A stretch of DNA of 61,026 nucleotides. It comes from CAZCAC01 sp964496575. GTDB lineage: Bacteria > Planctomycetota > UBA1135 > GCA-002686595. The position numbers and the translations under genes are program-made. The notes beneath the pieces are model-generated. The model was not told the DNA's origin, made no database searches, and was given only the letters and a program-made list of their open reading frames with translations. Positions 34,779 to 44,336 of the stretch are shown one piece after another. Position 1 is the stretch's first letter. The number at the start of each line of letters is the position of its first letter. The stretch spans positions 1 through 61,026 of the forward strand of contig CAZCAC010000046.1 in the NCBI GenBank assembly GCA_964496575.1, written 5' to 3'.

Positions 34779-37700
34779 ATGCAACACTCGCTCGACTCCC
34801 TGGCCGCTCGCCTGCTTCCACTCGTCTCGACCCTGCTCCTGGGCTCGGTGGCCCTCGGGCAGGAACCGGGCGGCCTCGAGGAAACCACCCTGCGGGAGCT
34901 CCGAACGCACATCCAGACGCTCGAGTACGAGTTCACGCCCGAGGATGGCGGTCGCTGGGGCGCTCCCAACCGGGCGCAGGGACTCCGGACCCTCGTGACC
35001 CCCGAGGGGATCGAGATCCGCGAACGGCGAGCCGAAACGCCGGGTGCGAAGACCCCGTGGACGCTTCGCCTGCGCACGAAGGGCTTCGGCCGCGGAGAAG
35101 AGATCCATCCCGTCGGGATCGGAACGCTCGCAGCGGAGGGGTGCCGGGCCAGCATCGAGTTCGCCGGACTCACCGAGTGGCTGATCAACGACGAGCGCGG
35201 CATCGAGCAGGGCTGGACCGTCGCTTCGCCTCCCGCCGGGGAAGCCGGCGATCCCCTGTGCGTCGAGCTGACGCTCGAAGGCGACCTCGCTCTGCGCATC
35301 GACGCGGCCGCACGGGGGGGCGTTCTCGTCGACGCCGGCGGCACGACCCGGGCCCGGTACACGGGGCTCCGGGCCTGGGACCGGAACGATCGGGAGCTGG
35401 AGGCCCGCCTGGTTTCCAACGCCCGGGGAATCGCCATCGAGATCGACGACCGGTTGGCCGCCTATCCGGTCACCATCGATCCGATCATCTCCGGGCCGGC
35501 CTGGACCTGGGAGTCCGACCAGGCGCTCGCCCAGGTGGGAATTTCCGTCGCGTGCGCGGGCGATGTCAACGGCGACGGCTACTCCGACATCATCTGCGGC
35601 GCTCACCGGTACGACAACGGCGAGACCGACGAAGGCCGTGTCTTCGCCTTCTACGGCTCTGCCGCGGGTTTCGCCTACACCTACGACTGGAGTGCCGAAT
35701 CGAACCAGGAGCAAGCCGAGTTCGGCACGGAAGTGGCATGTGCCGGGGACGTCAACGGGGATGGATATTCCGACGTGATCATCGGTGCTCCCAGATTCGA
35801 TGACGGGATCGGGAACGCCTTCGTCTACCACGGGTCGGTGCAAGGACTGGAACCGACCCCCGCCTGGTCGGTCATCACCGCGAACACGTTCTACGGCCAG
35901 GTCGGCGAAGCCGTCTCGACCGCGGGCGACGTGAACGGTGATGGCTACTCGGACGTCATCGTCTCGTCACCCTACAAGGCCGGGCTTCCGTTTCAGGGGA
36001 TTCGCACCCGGGTCTACTACGGGGGAGCGAACGGACTGAGCCCCTACTACTTCTGGGACGATTTCCAGGGGCAGACCGAGGATCGGTTCGGAGCTGCGGT
36101 CGCCTGCGCCGGGGATCTCGACGGAGACGGGTTCGACGACATCGCGATCACGGCGCCCAAGGCCGACGGGACCTACGAAGAGGAGGGCGCGGTCTACGTC
36201 TACATGGGCTCGGCCTCGGGACTGGGCTCCACCTACACGCTCGAGCTGATGTCCGGGAAGTACAACACCGACTTCGGCTCCGCGGTGGCCTGCGCCGGTG
36301 ACGTCAACGCGGACGGCTACGCGGACCTCCTGGTGGGCGCCGAGAACTACGACGGCAACCACAGCAACGAGGGGCGCGTCTCGCTGTTCCTCGGCTCGGC
36401 GAGTGGCCTCGACCCGACGGCGGCCTGGGAGGTGACCGGTGGTCAGGCCCTGGCCTACATGGGAGCAGAAGTCGCGGCCGCGGGAGACGTCAACGGCGAC
36501 GGTTTCGCCGACGTGCTCGTGCCCGCCTACGGTATCGACTACCACCAGACCAACGACGGCGCCGTGTACCTCTACCTCGGCCACCCGGAAGGGCTCGCCG
36601 ATTCTCCCAGCTGGACCAAGGTCGGGACCCAGTACAACGGTGTCCTGGGCACCGCCATCGCTCCGGCGGGGGACATCAACGGCGACGGGTACTCCGATCT
36701 CCTGATCGGCTACCCCACCTACGACGGTCCGGAGGACTCGGAAGGGCTCGTATACCTCTACCTGGGCGGAGCAGATGGCCCGAGGGCCAGCGGGGACTGG
36801 TCCAGGGACGGCGAGAGTTACTACGCCGAGCTCGGACTCTCGATGGCCCACGCCGGCGACGTCGACGGCGACGGGTTCTCCGACGTCATCGTCGGCTCCC
36901 CCGGGTACGAGGGGGGCGAGGGGCGAGCCTACGTCTACTTCGGTGGCACCTGGGGATTGCCCTACACCGGGACGGTCCTCTCCAACCCGACGGCGGATGC
37001 ATCGTGGTTCGCGGCGAGCGTCGCCTCGGCCGGGGACGTGAACGGCGACGGGTACGACGACGTGATCGTCGGCGCCCCTCGCCACCAGAGCCCGTTCCAG
37101 CACTCGGGGGTCGTGTACGTCTACTACGGCTCCGCCCTCGGAATCTCGACCACCCCGGACTGGTCCTTCGAGGGGAGCCAGGCGCTGGAGAACCTCGGCC
37201 ACTCGGTCGCCGGAGGGGGAGACGTCAACGGGGACGGCTTCTCCGACGTGATCGTCGGGGCGCCCTACCACGACAGCGTCCTGGCGCAGACCGGCCGGAT
37301 TCTCGTGTTCTTCGGATCGGAGACCGGCCCGTCGACGACCGCCGCCGCCTGGAGCGCTCAGGTGCTGAACGAAGGGGGATGGTTCGGGTACTCCGTCGCC
37401 TTCGCCGGGGACGTCGACGCCGACGGGTACTCGGACATCATCGTCGGGGCGCCCCACTACAGCGACGGGCAGGACTCGGAGGGGAAGGTCTTCCTCTATC
37501 TCGGCCGTGAGGACGGTCCCTTTCCGACGCCCACGTGGAGCTACGAGTCCAACCTTCCCGGCGCACACTTCGGCTATTGCGTGGCGGCGGCGGGCGACGT
37601 GAACGGCGACTACCACGCCGACGTCCTGGTCGGGATGCCCGACGCCCCGTTCGAGTCCGAGGTGCGGGGTTACGCCTACCTCTTCTACGGCGACTCCGGC

Positions 37701-38552
37701 GGCCTGCCGGGAGCACCCGGCTGGGTCCGCACCGATGCGCTCGCGGGCGCGAGGTACGGATCGTCGCTGGCGGGCGCCGGGGACGTCAATGGCGACGGCT
37801 ACGCGGACGTGGTCATCGGATCGCACCTCGCGGACATCCCGATGATGGACAGCGGTCGCGCGTACGTCTACCTCGGTTCGGGCTCCGGCCTGAGCGCCGA
37901 TCCCTGGGTGACCTCGGAGCTCCCGCAGGCCTTCGCCCACCACGGCCGCTGTGTCACGGGTGCCGGGGACGTGAACGGGGATGGCTACGCCGACCTCCTG
38001 ATCGCGGCACCCTATCACGACGACGACTTCAACGGAGGTGGGCGCGTCACCAGCTACCTGGGCAACGGCGCCAACGGTGGCTACTACGAGGGAATCCGCC
38101 AGCGGCGATGTGACGACAGCGCTCCTGTCGCGATGCTTGGAACGGCGGTCGACTACCAGCGGATCCGGCTCGAAGCCGCTCTGAGACGGACGATCGCCGG
38201 CCTCGAGCACTGGGCGCCGGGCCCGATCCGCGTCTACCTCGAGTGGTCGGCGAGGCCCCTCGGGGTGGCCTACGACGACGGTGACGAGGTGCGCGGGGTG
38301 ATCGGTGTCGACAGCACCGCCCTCAACCTGCCTCACGAGCTCAGCGAGGTCGCGGGGAACCTGGAGCCCGGCCGGCCCTACCACTGGCGCATGCGCTTCG
38401 CCTTCGACGGCAGCCCGCTCCTGGCCAACACCCCGTGGGTGTCCCTGCCGGGCAACTGCGTCACCGAAACGAGGTTCCGCACTCCGCTGCTGGGCACGGG
38501 GACGACCAACGACCAGACCGGGACCGTGGGTTCGGTCACGGTGGGCCCGTAG
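34779..38552 (+). CDS. Large secreted FG-GAP (integrin-alpha-like) double beta-propeller protein
   Basis: A 1257-residue protein with a signal peptide (LLPLVSTLLLGSVALGQ). After an N-terminal domain of about 250 residues there are 14 FG-GAP repeats, each with a calcium-binding loop such as AGDVNGDGYSDVIVGAP and spaced about 63 residues apart. Fourteen repeats would make two seven-bladed propellers. The C-terminal domain of about 150 residues (RIRLEAALRRTIAGLEHWAPG.., PYHWRMRFAFD) is beta-rich and unassigned. Such proteins are usually surface-located and bind ligands or partner proteins in a calcium-dependent way. The start was chosen for its signal peptide and the upstream GAGGAG. Confidence 0.88.
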   Translation: MQHSLDSLAARLLPLVSTLLLGSVALGQEPGGLEETTLRELRTHIQTLEYEFTPEDGGRWGAPNRAQGLRTLVTPEGIEIRERRAETPGAKTPWTLRLRTKGFGRGEEIHPVGIGTLAAEGCRASIEFAGLTEWLINDERGIEQGWTVASPPAGEAGDPLCVELTLEGDLALRIDAAARGGVLVDAGGTTRARYTGLRAWDRNDRELEARLVSNARGIAIEIDDRLAAYPVTIDPIISGPAWTWESDQALAQVGISVACAGDVNGDGYSDIICGAHRYDNGETDEGRVFAFYGSAAGFAYTYDWSAESNQEQAEFGTEVACAGDVNGDGYSDVIIGAPRFDDGIGNAFVYHGSVQGLEPTPAWSVITANTFYGQVGEAVSTAGDVNGDGYSDVIVSSPYKAGLPFQGIRTRVYYGGANGLSPYYFWDDFQGQTEDRFGAAVACAGDLDGDGFDDIAITAPKADGTYEEEGAVYVYMGSASGLGSTYTLELMSGKYNTDFGSAVACAGDVNADGYADLLVGAENYDGNHSNEGRVSLFLGSASGLDPTAAWEVTGGQALAYMGAEVAAAGDVNGDGFADVLVPAYGIDYHQTNDGAVYLYLGHPEGLADSPSWTKVGTQYNGVLGTAIAPAGDINGDGYSDLLIGYPTYDGPEDSEGLVYLYLGGADGPRASGDWSRDGESYYAELGLSMAHAGDVDGDGFSDVIVGSPGYEGGEGRAYVYFGGTWGLPYTGTVLSNPTADASWFAASVASAGDVNGDGYDDVIVGAPRHQSPFQHSGVVYVYYGSALGISTTPDWSFEGSQALENLGHSVAGGGDVNGDGFSDVIVGAPYHDSVLAQTGRILVFFGSETGPSTTAAAWSAQVLNEGGWFGYSVAFAGDVDADGYSDIIVGAPHYSDGQDSEGKVFLYLGREDGPFPTPTWSYESNLPGAHFGYCVAAAGDVNGDYHADVLVGMPDAPFESEVRGYAYLFYGDSGGLPGAPGWVRTDALAGARYGSSLAGAGDVNGDGYADVVIGSHLADIPMMDSGRAYVYLGSGSGLSADPWVTSELPQAFAHHGRCVTGAGDVNGDGYADLLIAAPYHDDDFNGGGRVTSYLGNGANGGYYEGIRQRRCDDSAPVAMLGTAVDYQRIRLEAALRRTIAGLEHWAPGPIRVYLEWSARPLGVAYDDGDEVRGVIGVDSTALNLPHELSEVAGNLEPGRPYHWRMRFAFDGSPLLANTPWVSLPGNCVTETRFRTPLLGTGTTNDQTGTVGSVTVGP

Positions 38553-38564
38553 CCGGATCGTCCG

Positions 38565-39077
38565 CTACCCCAGTCGCCTCCACCGATCCCGGAAGCGCAC
38601 CCAGCGCAACGACCGCCGCCAGCTGCGCCCGATCATCTCCGGATCGCGCGCGGCCTCGGTGCCGAGCCGCCCGGGGTCCGGGCGGATCCCCGCGCGCCCG
38701 AGGTCGAGGCGATCGGCGTCCCAGCAGGTCTGGATGGTCCGCTCCGAGGTGATCCGCCCCTCGGTGTGCCCGTGCAGCGCCTCGGTCAGGAGCCCGAGAT
38801 TCGGCGGGTCGAGGCGGAAGTAGTCGCCGTTCAGCTCCTCGGCGAGCCTCGCGGCGCGGGGCCCGTGCCCGGGGTCGTGGCAGTCGTTGTACCGGCAGGT
38901 GTCGTGCAGGAGGGCGAACAGCTCCACCACCTCGGGATCCGCCCCCGTGTGCCCGGCCAGCTCCAGGCCGGCCGCCCGTACCCTCGCCCAGTGGGCAATC
39001 CCGTGCAGCCCGCGCCAGTCCAGCCGGTAGCGGTCACGCAGATACAGGATCAACTCTCGGAGCTTCACGGAGGTCAC
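38565..39077 (-). CDS. HD-domain metal-dependent phosphohydrolase-like protein
   Basis: A 170-residue cytoplasmic protein. The HD superfamily ligands are visible: His in HGIAHWARV, the His-Asp pair in LLHDTCRYND, and downstream acidic residues including DADRLDLGRAG. HD proteins hydrolyse phosphate esters or anhydrides in nucleotides. This compact form matches small uncharacterised HD proteins rather than (p)ppGpp or cyclic-di-GMP enzymes. Start is a GTG at 39077. It is convergent with the FG-GAP gene and divergent from the FetA-like gene, with an 86-base intergenic region. Confidence 0.75.
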   Translation of the reverse strand: MTSVKLRELILYLRDRYRLDWRGLHGIAHWARVRAAGLELAGHTGADPEVVELFALLHDTCRYNDCHDPGHGPRAARLAEELNGDYFRLDPPNLGLLTEALHGHTEGRITSERTIQTCWDADRLDLGRAGIRPDPGRLGTEAARDPEMIGRSWRRSLRWVRFRDRWRRLG

Positions 39078-39163
39078 CTACCCGGTCGAGTCCGACCGGT
39101 CTCCAGATCCCTATCGACCATCCCGAGGCGATTCATGGCCCGACGATTCGTAGAATTGTTCCC

Positions 39164-39787
39164 ATGCTATTCGAAGGGAGGGCCCTGACACGCCGGATCG
39201 GAGAGCGAGTCCTCTACCGCGACCTCTCCTTCGCTCTTCGGGCGGGGGAGGTCCTCGCCGTCCGCGGCGCGTCGGGCAGCGGCAAGACCCGCTTCCTGCG
39301 TCAGCTCGCCGGGCTCGATTCGCTGGAAGGAGGCGAGCTGCGACTCGAAGGGCGCGGACCCCGGGACTGGGGATTCCAGCACTGGCGCAGCGAGGTGTGT
39401 CTGGTGCCGCAGCCCGCCCCCGTCTTCACCGGAACCCCCGTCGACCTGCAGCTGCGAATCGGTGCCCTGCGCGCCCAGCGCGACCGGCCGGCACGGGACC
39501 CGCAGGCGATCGCCGTCGACTGGGGGCTGCCGGAACGGCTCTGGACCAACCCCTGGAAGGAGCTCTCCCTCGGCGAACGCCAGCGCGCCCTCCTGGCGAT
39601 CCTCCTCGCCCGCGGCCCGCGCGTCCTCCTGCTCGACGAACCCACCGCCACCCTGGACCCCGATTCGGTCAGCGCGGTGGAAGCGAGCCTGCGCGAGCGC
39701 ACCTGCGTCTGGGTCACCCACCTGCCCGAGCAGGCGGAGCGCGTGGGACACCACACCCTCCACATCGGAGGTGAAGCCGATGCCTGA
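39164..39787 (+). CDS. fetA: ABC transporter ATP-binding protein, FetA/YbbL-like
   Basis: A 207-residue ABC ATPase. Walker A is GASGSGKT, the signature is LSLGERQR and Walker B is VLLLDEPTATLDPDS; HL in VTHLPEQ supplies the switch histidine. The compact size and the partner gene match FetA/YbbL of the FetAB system, which exports iron and protects against oxidative stress in E. coli. The stop overlaps the start of the permease gene by 8 bases, so the two are co-translated. The iron role is carried over from the family and not shown by the sequence itself. Confidence 0.82.
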   Translation: MLFEGRALTRRIGERVLYRDLSFALRAGEVLAVRGASGSGKTRFLRQLAGLDSLEGGELRLEGRGPRDWGFQHWRSEVCLVPQPAPVFTGTPVDLQLRIGALRAQRDRPARDPQAIAVDWGLPERLWTNPWKELSLGERQRALLAILLARGPRVLLLDEPTATLDPDSVSAVEASLRERTCVWVTHLPEQAERVGHHTLHIGGEADA

Positions 39788-40589
39788 GGGCGGGCCGATC
39801 GATCTCTCCTTCGCCGAGCTGGCCATCGCCGCGACGCTGCTCCTCGTCAACGGGGTGGTCTCGACGTGGCTCGGGCTGGGCCTCGGGCGCCGGCTCCTCG
39901 TCGGCGCCGTCCGCACGGTGGTGCAGCTGACCCTGCTCGGCTACGTCCTGGTCTACGTCTTCGACGTCCACCGCGGGCTCCTGGTGGGGGGGATGGCCCT
40001 CTTGATGGTGGTGCTGGCGGCCTTCGAATCGGTGCGCCGGACCCGTCATCGCTACCGTGGCATCCGCCGCGACGCGTTCGTCTCGCTGGTGGTGGCGGCC
40101 GGCGTCTCCACCCTCCTGGTCACCGCGCTGGTGGTACGCCCCGATCCGTGGTGGGCGCCGCGCTACCTGATCCCGCTCCTCGGGATGGTGCTCGGCAACG
40201 GCCTGACCGGGATCAGCCTCGGGCTGGAGCGCTGCCTCTCCAGCTTCGACGACGGGCGCGATCGAATCGAGCTCCTGCTCGCGGCGGGCGCGACGCCGTG
40301 GGAAGCAGCGCGACCGGCGGCGGCGGAGGCGATCCGCACCGGGCTGATCCCGATCCTCAACTCGATGAGCGTCGTCGGCCTGGTGACGATCCCCGGGATG
40401 ATGACCGGTCAGATCCTCGGTGGCACCTCGCCGGAGCTCGCCGCGCGCTACCAGATGCTGGTGATGTTCCTCATCGCCGGAGCGACCGCCGCGGGTACCA
40501 CCGGCGTGGTGCTGCTCGCCGTGCGCGCGCTCTTCGACCGCGAGGGGCGGCTGCGCCCGGAGCGGCTGCGCGATCTCGGTCGAAGGTAG
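39780..40589 (+). CDS. fetB: ABC transporter permease, FetB/YbbM-like
   Basis: A 269-residue integral membrane protein of the UPF0014 (FetB/YbbM) family. Hallmarks are LLGMVLGNGLTGISLGLERC, LLLAAGATPWEAARPAA, and the highly conserved VGLVTIPGMMTGQILGGTSP. Six or seven hydrophobic segments are visible. It should form the membrane channel with the ATPase encoded just upstream. The ATG at 39780 overlaps that gene. It is convergent with the ATP-grasp gene, 12 bases apart. Confidence 0.88.
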   Translation: MPEGGPIDLSFAELAIAATLLLVNGVVSTWLGLGLGRRLLVGAVRTVVQLTLLGYVLVYVFDVHRGLLVGGMALLMVVLAAFESVRRTRHRYRGIRRDAFVSLVVAAGVSTLLVTALVVRPDPWWAPRYLIPLLGMVLGNGLTGISLGLERCLSSFDDGRDRIELLLAAGATPWEAARPAAAEAIRTGLIPILNSMSVVGLVTIPGMMTGQILGGTSPELAARYQMLVMFLIAGATAAGTTGVVLLAVRALFDREGRLRPERLRDLGRR

Positions 40590-40601
40590 AGGGCTCCCTT
40601 C

Positions 40602-41990
40602 TCACACGGGCGCTTCCATCACCCCGAACCCGAGCTCCAGCTCGCCGTCGAGGAAGCGCATCGCCGAGGCCGCACGCTCCGCCGCGGAAGGGCCGCGCGG
40701 AGTGCGATCGGGATCCAGCGCGGCCAGGACGACGCCGCCCATCGAGCTCGGGCCGAGGGTGTAGGTGAAGTCGGCGGGCTCCTGCTCGCCCACGTGCGTC
40801 CATCCGCCGTTCGCGAGGCGCAGCCGCCCCTGTACCTGCTCCTCGATCTTCCGATCGGTCATGCGCAACACCTTGCCGGCGCGATTCGCCGCGAGGTACT
40901 CGAGCAACAGCGTTTCCAGCTCGCGCCCACGAAAGTCGAGGTCCTCACCTTCCACCAGGAGGCAGTTGAAGAGAACCATCGGGAGCTGCTCGAGCGACGC
41001 GGTGGCCATCGTCAGCGCGGCACCGACTCGGGCGTTGACCTCGGTCGGCCGGAACCCCGAGGGCGTGGCGACGCCGTCGAGGGTGAACGTGCCGCGGTAG
41101 TCGTGACTCTCGGCGAGACAGGCACCCAGCTTCCGCGCGGCACCGGTCATCTCCTCGGCGAGGTCGGCCGGCGCGTCCCAGTACGTATCCGCTCCGGCGT
41201 ACTTGAAAGCGGGCGTCTCCGGGTCGCGGAAGACCAGGAGCTCGCAGGGGCGGAACACGGCGATGTAGTCGGGGAAGACGATGCCGTGGATGCTGCACGG
41301 GATCCCCTCGAGGAGCGGCATCACGCGCACGCGGTCGCAGTGCGCGGCGAAGAACTCGAGCGCCGCCGGGAGATCGGACTCCGTGCGGATCCAGCGCACG
41401 TACTGCGCCCCGCCGTTGAACCCCTCCCGGCTGTCGCCGGAGATGACGTACTCCCCACCACGCGCGACCTCGTCCGCCGCTCGCCGCACGGCGGCGCCAT
41501 CGGGCTCGACGACTCGCGACGGCGCGCGGGTCAGCCCGGCGCGGTCCCAGACCTCGTCGATCGCCGTCTTGTCCTCGAGTCTCTCCCAGCTCGCCGGCCG
41601 CCCGCCGTACACGCGCCGGCCGGCGATCCGCCCCTCCTCGGCGAGGATGCCGGCGAGGACCCGGGCCTCGCCCCCGGGATCGAGCTCGTCGACCCGCTGC
41701 TGGACGCGCGGCGGGACGGCCGCCAGCGCCGCCTGCGCGGTGCGGATCGCGGACATCATGTCCCCGGCGGAGGTGCCCAGGGTGATCTTGGCGACGCGGG
41801 CCGGGTCGGGCAGCACCCCGGTGCCGCGACTCCCGCCGATCGCCATCACCCGCGAGGCGCCCAGGGCGAGCAGCTTCTCCGCGTTCGCGGCGACCGGCAC
41901 CAGGACCTCCTGGGCGCAGATCCACGGCCTGCCGCCGATCACGGAGGCGACGAGATCTCGGTGGTGGGCGAATTCGATCGAGGCGCTCAT
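40602..41990 (-). CDS. ATP-grasp family enzyme, substrate unknown
   Basis: About 462 residues. An N-terminal Rossmann-like part (VMAIGGSRGTG) precedes an ATP-grasp fold: DKTAIDEVW (lysine at the domain entry), EYVISGDSREGFNGGAQYV (glycine-rich loop), MPLLEGIPCSIHGIVF, and RPTEVNARVGAALTM, where Glu and Asn are the magnesium ligands. ATP-grasp enzymes join an acid to an amine or thiol through an acyl phosphate. Nothing here defines the acceptor, and no biosynthetic cluster surrounds it. The ATG at 41990 is used; a longer open frame upstream is low-quality sequence. It is divergent from the Cys-rich lipoprotein gene. Confidence 0.75.
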   Translation of the reverse strand: MSASIEFAHHRDLVASVIGGRPWICAQEVLVPVAANAEKLLALGASRVMAIGGSRGTGVLPDPARVAKITLGTSAGDMMSAIRTAQAALAAVPPRVQQRVDELDPGGEARVLAGILAEEGRIAGRRVYGGRPASWERLEDKTAIDEVWDRAGLTRAPSRVVEPDGAAVRRAADEVARGGEYVISGDSREGFNGGAQYVRWIRTESDLPAALEFFAAHCDRVRVMPLLEGIPCSIHGIVFPDYIAVFRPCELLVFRDPETPAFKYAGADTYWDAPADLAEEMTGAARKLGACLAESHDYRGTFTLDGVATPSGFRPTEVNARVGAALTMATASLEQLPMVLFNCLLVEGEDLDFRGRELETLLLEYLAANRAGKVLRMTDRKIEEQVQGRLRLANGGWTHVGEQEPADFTYTLGPSSMGGVVLAALDPDRTPRGPSAAERAASAMRFLDGELELGFGVMEAPV

Positions 41991-42131
41991 GTCGCGACAA
42001 TGTAGTGGTCGAGAGGCCCCAGAGCGCTCGATGCCGGCCAGAAACGACGCCGCGGGTTTCCCGGAACCGCCTCGCGACCCTAGATTGTCCGGGGATCCCG
42101 ATCGCTCGATCCGATCCTCTTGCTCGAGAGA

Positions 42132-43370
42132 ATGAGAAGCCTCGCGAACACCATCTCCACCTTCGTCCTGGCCTGGTGTCTGGCCGCGCTGGTCTCCTGT
42201 TCCTCGACCGGCCCGGGCGACGAGGAGGGCTCCACCCCGCCCCGTCGCGTGGACGCTTCCGTGCCGCTCGAGTGCATCTGCGGCACCGATCGCGGCGAGC
42301 TCTACGGCTGCGATTGCGTCGCGTGTGCCTCGGGGGTCGGCGATCCCGAAAACCCCGAGTGCCTCTGCGCCACGCCGACCTCGGAGGAGCGGTACTTCCA
42401 CCTGCGGTCGGGACGCTCGTACAAGGGCGTCGTGCTGAGCAGCGACGCCGACGTCGTGGTGATCGAGTCGGCGGGCGGGAACCGGCGGACCTTCGCCGTC
42501 GATACGCTCAAGCCGAACACGGTCTATCCCCTGATGAAGGCCCGGGTCGCGGAGGACGACTTCGACGGACAGATCGAGATCGCCGAGTACGCTCTCGAGA
42601 ACGGTCACCACGGGTACTCACGGCGACACTACCGCCTCGCCGCTCGCGCCGACGCCTCGCGGATCGCCGAGGTCGCGGAGGGCGTGGCCGTACTGCGCCG
42701 CCAGGCCGCGGAGGAGCTCCTGCGTCACTGTCGCAAGGGGTTCGCCCAGGGCGACCAGGACCGGGCCCGGGTCTGCCTGATCGACCTCGTGTGGTGGTTC
42801 CCCGGCGAACCGTCGGCGGAGAACGGTCGGCGCCTGCTCACCCTCCTGCTCGAGACCCGGGTCGCGCAATCGGGTGAGCCCCGCGAAGGAACGGAGAGGT
42901 GGGTCGGGCGTCGACTCGAACCCTCCCGGGGGCACCTGGAGCGCGCGCTGTGCCAGGAGCACGAGGGGATTCTCCAGCTGGAGAATCCCGACGAGGCGAT
43001 CCTGTACTTCACCGAGGCGATCAAGAGCGCCATCCGTTCGTACGAGTTGCTGACCAGGCTCGAGATGACCTCGGAGGACCAACCGCAACTCGCCGCCCCC
43101 GTGGCCGAGATGAAGGGCGAGGTCGAGCGGGTGGCGATCGACAGTCACCTGCACACGGCGTTCCTGCACCTCGCCGCGGATTCCCCCGAGCTGGCCCTCG
43201 GATCGATCGAGACCGTGCTGTCCTTCGATCCCGAGCACCGGCGGGCCCGAGAGCTCCACTGGCACGCGACTGCCGGAGAACGGGGAAAGGTCGCTCCCTG
43301 TGGCTGGTATCCGACCGGTGGTCCTGGTTGGATGTGGGCGGGTTACGCCGGGATTCCCTCGGACGAGTAG
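42132..43370 (+). CDS. Cys-rich lipoprotein with TPR-like helical region
   Basis: A 412-residue protein with a lipobox (LAALVSC). Next comes a cluster of seven cysteines in about 34 residues (CIC, CDC, AC and CLC pairs), suited to binding metal or forming disulfides. A small beta domain follows (YFHLRSGRSYKGVVLSSDAD), of a kind often seen in planctomycete exported proteins. The remaining 260 residues are helical with TPR-like spacing (HTAFLHLAADSPELALGSIET). The ATG at 42132 gives the proper signal; the frame also opens with a TTG at 42120. It stands 12 bases upstream of an ABC transporter operon on the same strand, so they may work together. Function unknown. Confidence 0.65.
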   Translation: MRSLANTISTFVLAWCLAALVSCSSTGPGDEEGSTPPRRVDASVPLECICGTDRGELYGCDCVACASGVGDPENPECLCATPTSEERYFHLRSGRSYKGVVLSSDADVVVIESAGGNRRTFAVDTLKPNTVYPLMKARVAEDDFDGQIEIAEYALENGHHGYSRRHYRLAARADASRIAEVAEGVAVLRRQAAEELLRHCRKGFAQGDQDRARVCLIDLVWWFPGEPSAENGRRLLTLLLETRVAQSGEPREGTERWVGRRLEPSRGHLERALCQEHEGILQLENPDEAILYFTEAIKSAIRSYELLTRLEMTSEDQPQLAAPVAEMKGEVERVAIDSHLHTAFLHLAADSPELALGSIETVLSFDPEHRRARELHWHATAGERGKVAPCGWYPTGGPGWMWAGYAGIPSDE

Positions 43371-43382
43371 AAAACGGGCTAG

Positions 43383-44336
43383 ATGCCGGTCATCGAGATC
43401 GACGATCTGCACCGGCGCTTCGGACGGCGCGAGGTGGTGCGAGGGCTCTCCCTGTCGGTGGAGGCGGGGGAGATCTACGGCCTGCTGGGGCCGAACGGAT
43501 CGGGGAAGACGACCACCCTGTCGTGCGCGCTGGGCCTCCTGCGTCCGACGCGGGGCAGCGCGCGCATCCTCGGCGAGCCGGCGGGTCGGATCCATCGCCT
43601 GGCGGGGAGGCTCGGCGTGGTGTTCGACAGCGCCATCGCCTTGCCCGGCGAGACGGCGCGAGGGAATCTCGACTACCTGCGCCAGCTCCTCGGACACCGC
43701 CGAGGGCGCTCGGCCGCGGAGGTACTCGACCTCGTCGGCCTCTCGGAGATGGCGAGGACTCGCGCCCGGGCCCTCTCGCTGGGCCAGCGCCGTCGGCTGG
43801 CGATCGCGGGCGCCCTGCTCGGCGAGCCGGAGCTCCTGATCCTCGACGAGCCCCTCTCCGGCCTGGACACGATGGGCGTGCGCGGGATGCTGCGGCTCTT
43901 CCGTACCCTCGCCGAAGAGGGACTGACCCTGCTCCTGTCCAGTCATCGCCTGCACGAGATGCAGACGGTGATCACGCACGCGGGGATCCTCTTCGAGGGG
44001 AGGATCGCGCGCGGTGGAAGCCTCGGCGAGCTGCTCGGCGAGGGGAGCGGTCGCTTCCGCCTGGAGGTCTCCGACGCCGAAACGGCGCAGGAGCTCTCGA
44101 AGCGCGTCGAAGGCGTCGAGTGGTTGTCCGCCGGAGAGCCGGCCGAGGGCTGGTGCGACGTGCACGTCCGGGCAGAGGGGGTGGAGATCGCCCAGCTGAA
44201 TCGCGTGCTGGTCGAGAGCGGCTGCGAAGTGCGGACCATCGAACCGCGAGTGGAATCGCTGCAGTCGGTCTTCGAGTCGATCGTCGACCGCGAGTCGATC
44301 GTCGACCGCGGAGCTCGCGAGGAGGTGCGCCCGTGA
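43383..44336 (+). CDS. ABC transporter ATP-binding protein (ABC-2 type)
   Basis: A 317-residue ATPase. Walker A is GPNGSGKT, the signature is LSLGQRRR, Walker B is LLILDEPLSGLDTMG and the switch His is in LLSSHRLHEM. The C-terminal 100 residues form the extra domain typical of drug/lipid/NatA-type ABC-2 exporters. It pairs with the downstream permease, whose GTG start overlaps this stop. Near the 3' end an 18-base unit is repeated in tandem (44274-44291 and 44292-44309), duplicating ESIVDR in the protein. The transported substrate is unknown. Confidence 0.9.
   Translation: MPVIEIDDLHRRFGRREVVRGLSLSVEAGEIYGLLGPNGSGKTTTLSCALGLLRPTRGSARILGEPAGRIHRLAGRLGVVFDSAIALPGETARGNLDYLRQLLGHRRGRSAAEVLDLVGLSEMARTRARALSLGQRRRLAIAGALLGEPELLILDEPLSGLDTMGVRGMLRLFRTLAEEGLTLLLSSHRLHEMQTVITHAGILFEGRIARGGSLGELLGEGSGRFRLEVSDAETAQELSKRVEGVEWLSAGEPAEGWCDVHVRAEGVEIAQLNRVLVESGCEVRTIEPRVESLQSVFESIVDRESIVDRGAREEVRP
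44274..44309 (+). repeat. Two tandem copies of an 18-base unit inside the ABC ATPase gene
   Basis: The unit GAGTCGATCGTCGACCGC occurs twice without a gap or mismatch, in frame, giving ESIVDRESIVDR near the C terminus. It is probably a recent slippage duplication in the linker tail. Confidence 0.9.

Noticed and set aside
35967..38384. 805-codon minus-strand open frame opposite the FG-GAP gene
   Set aside because: Its Val/Asp-rich repetitive text mirrors the FG-GAP repeats on the coding strand.
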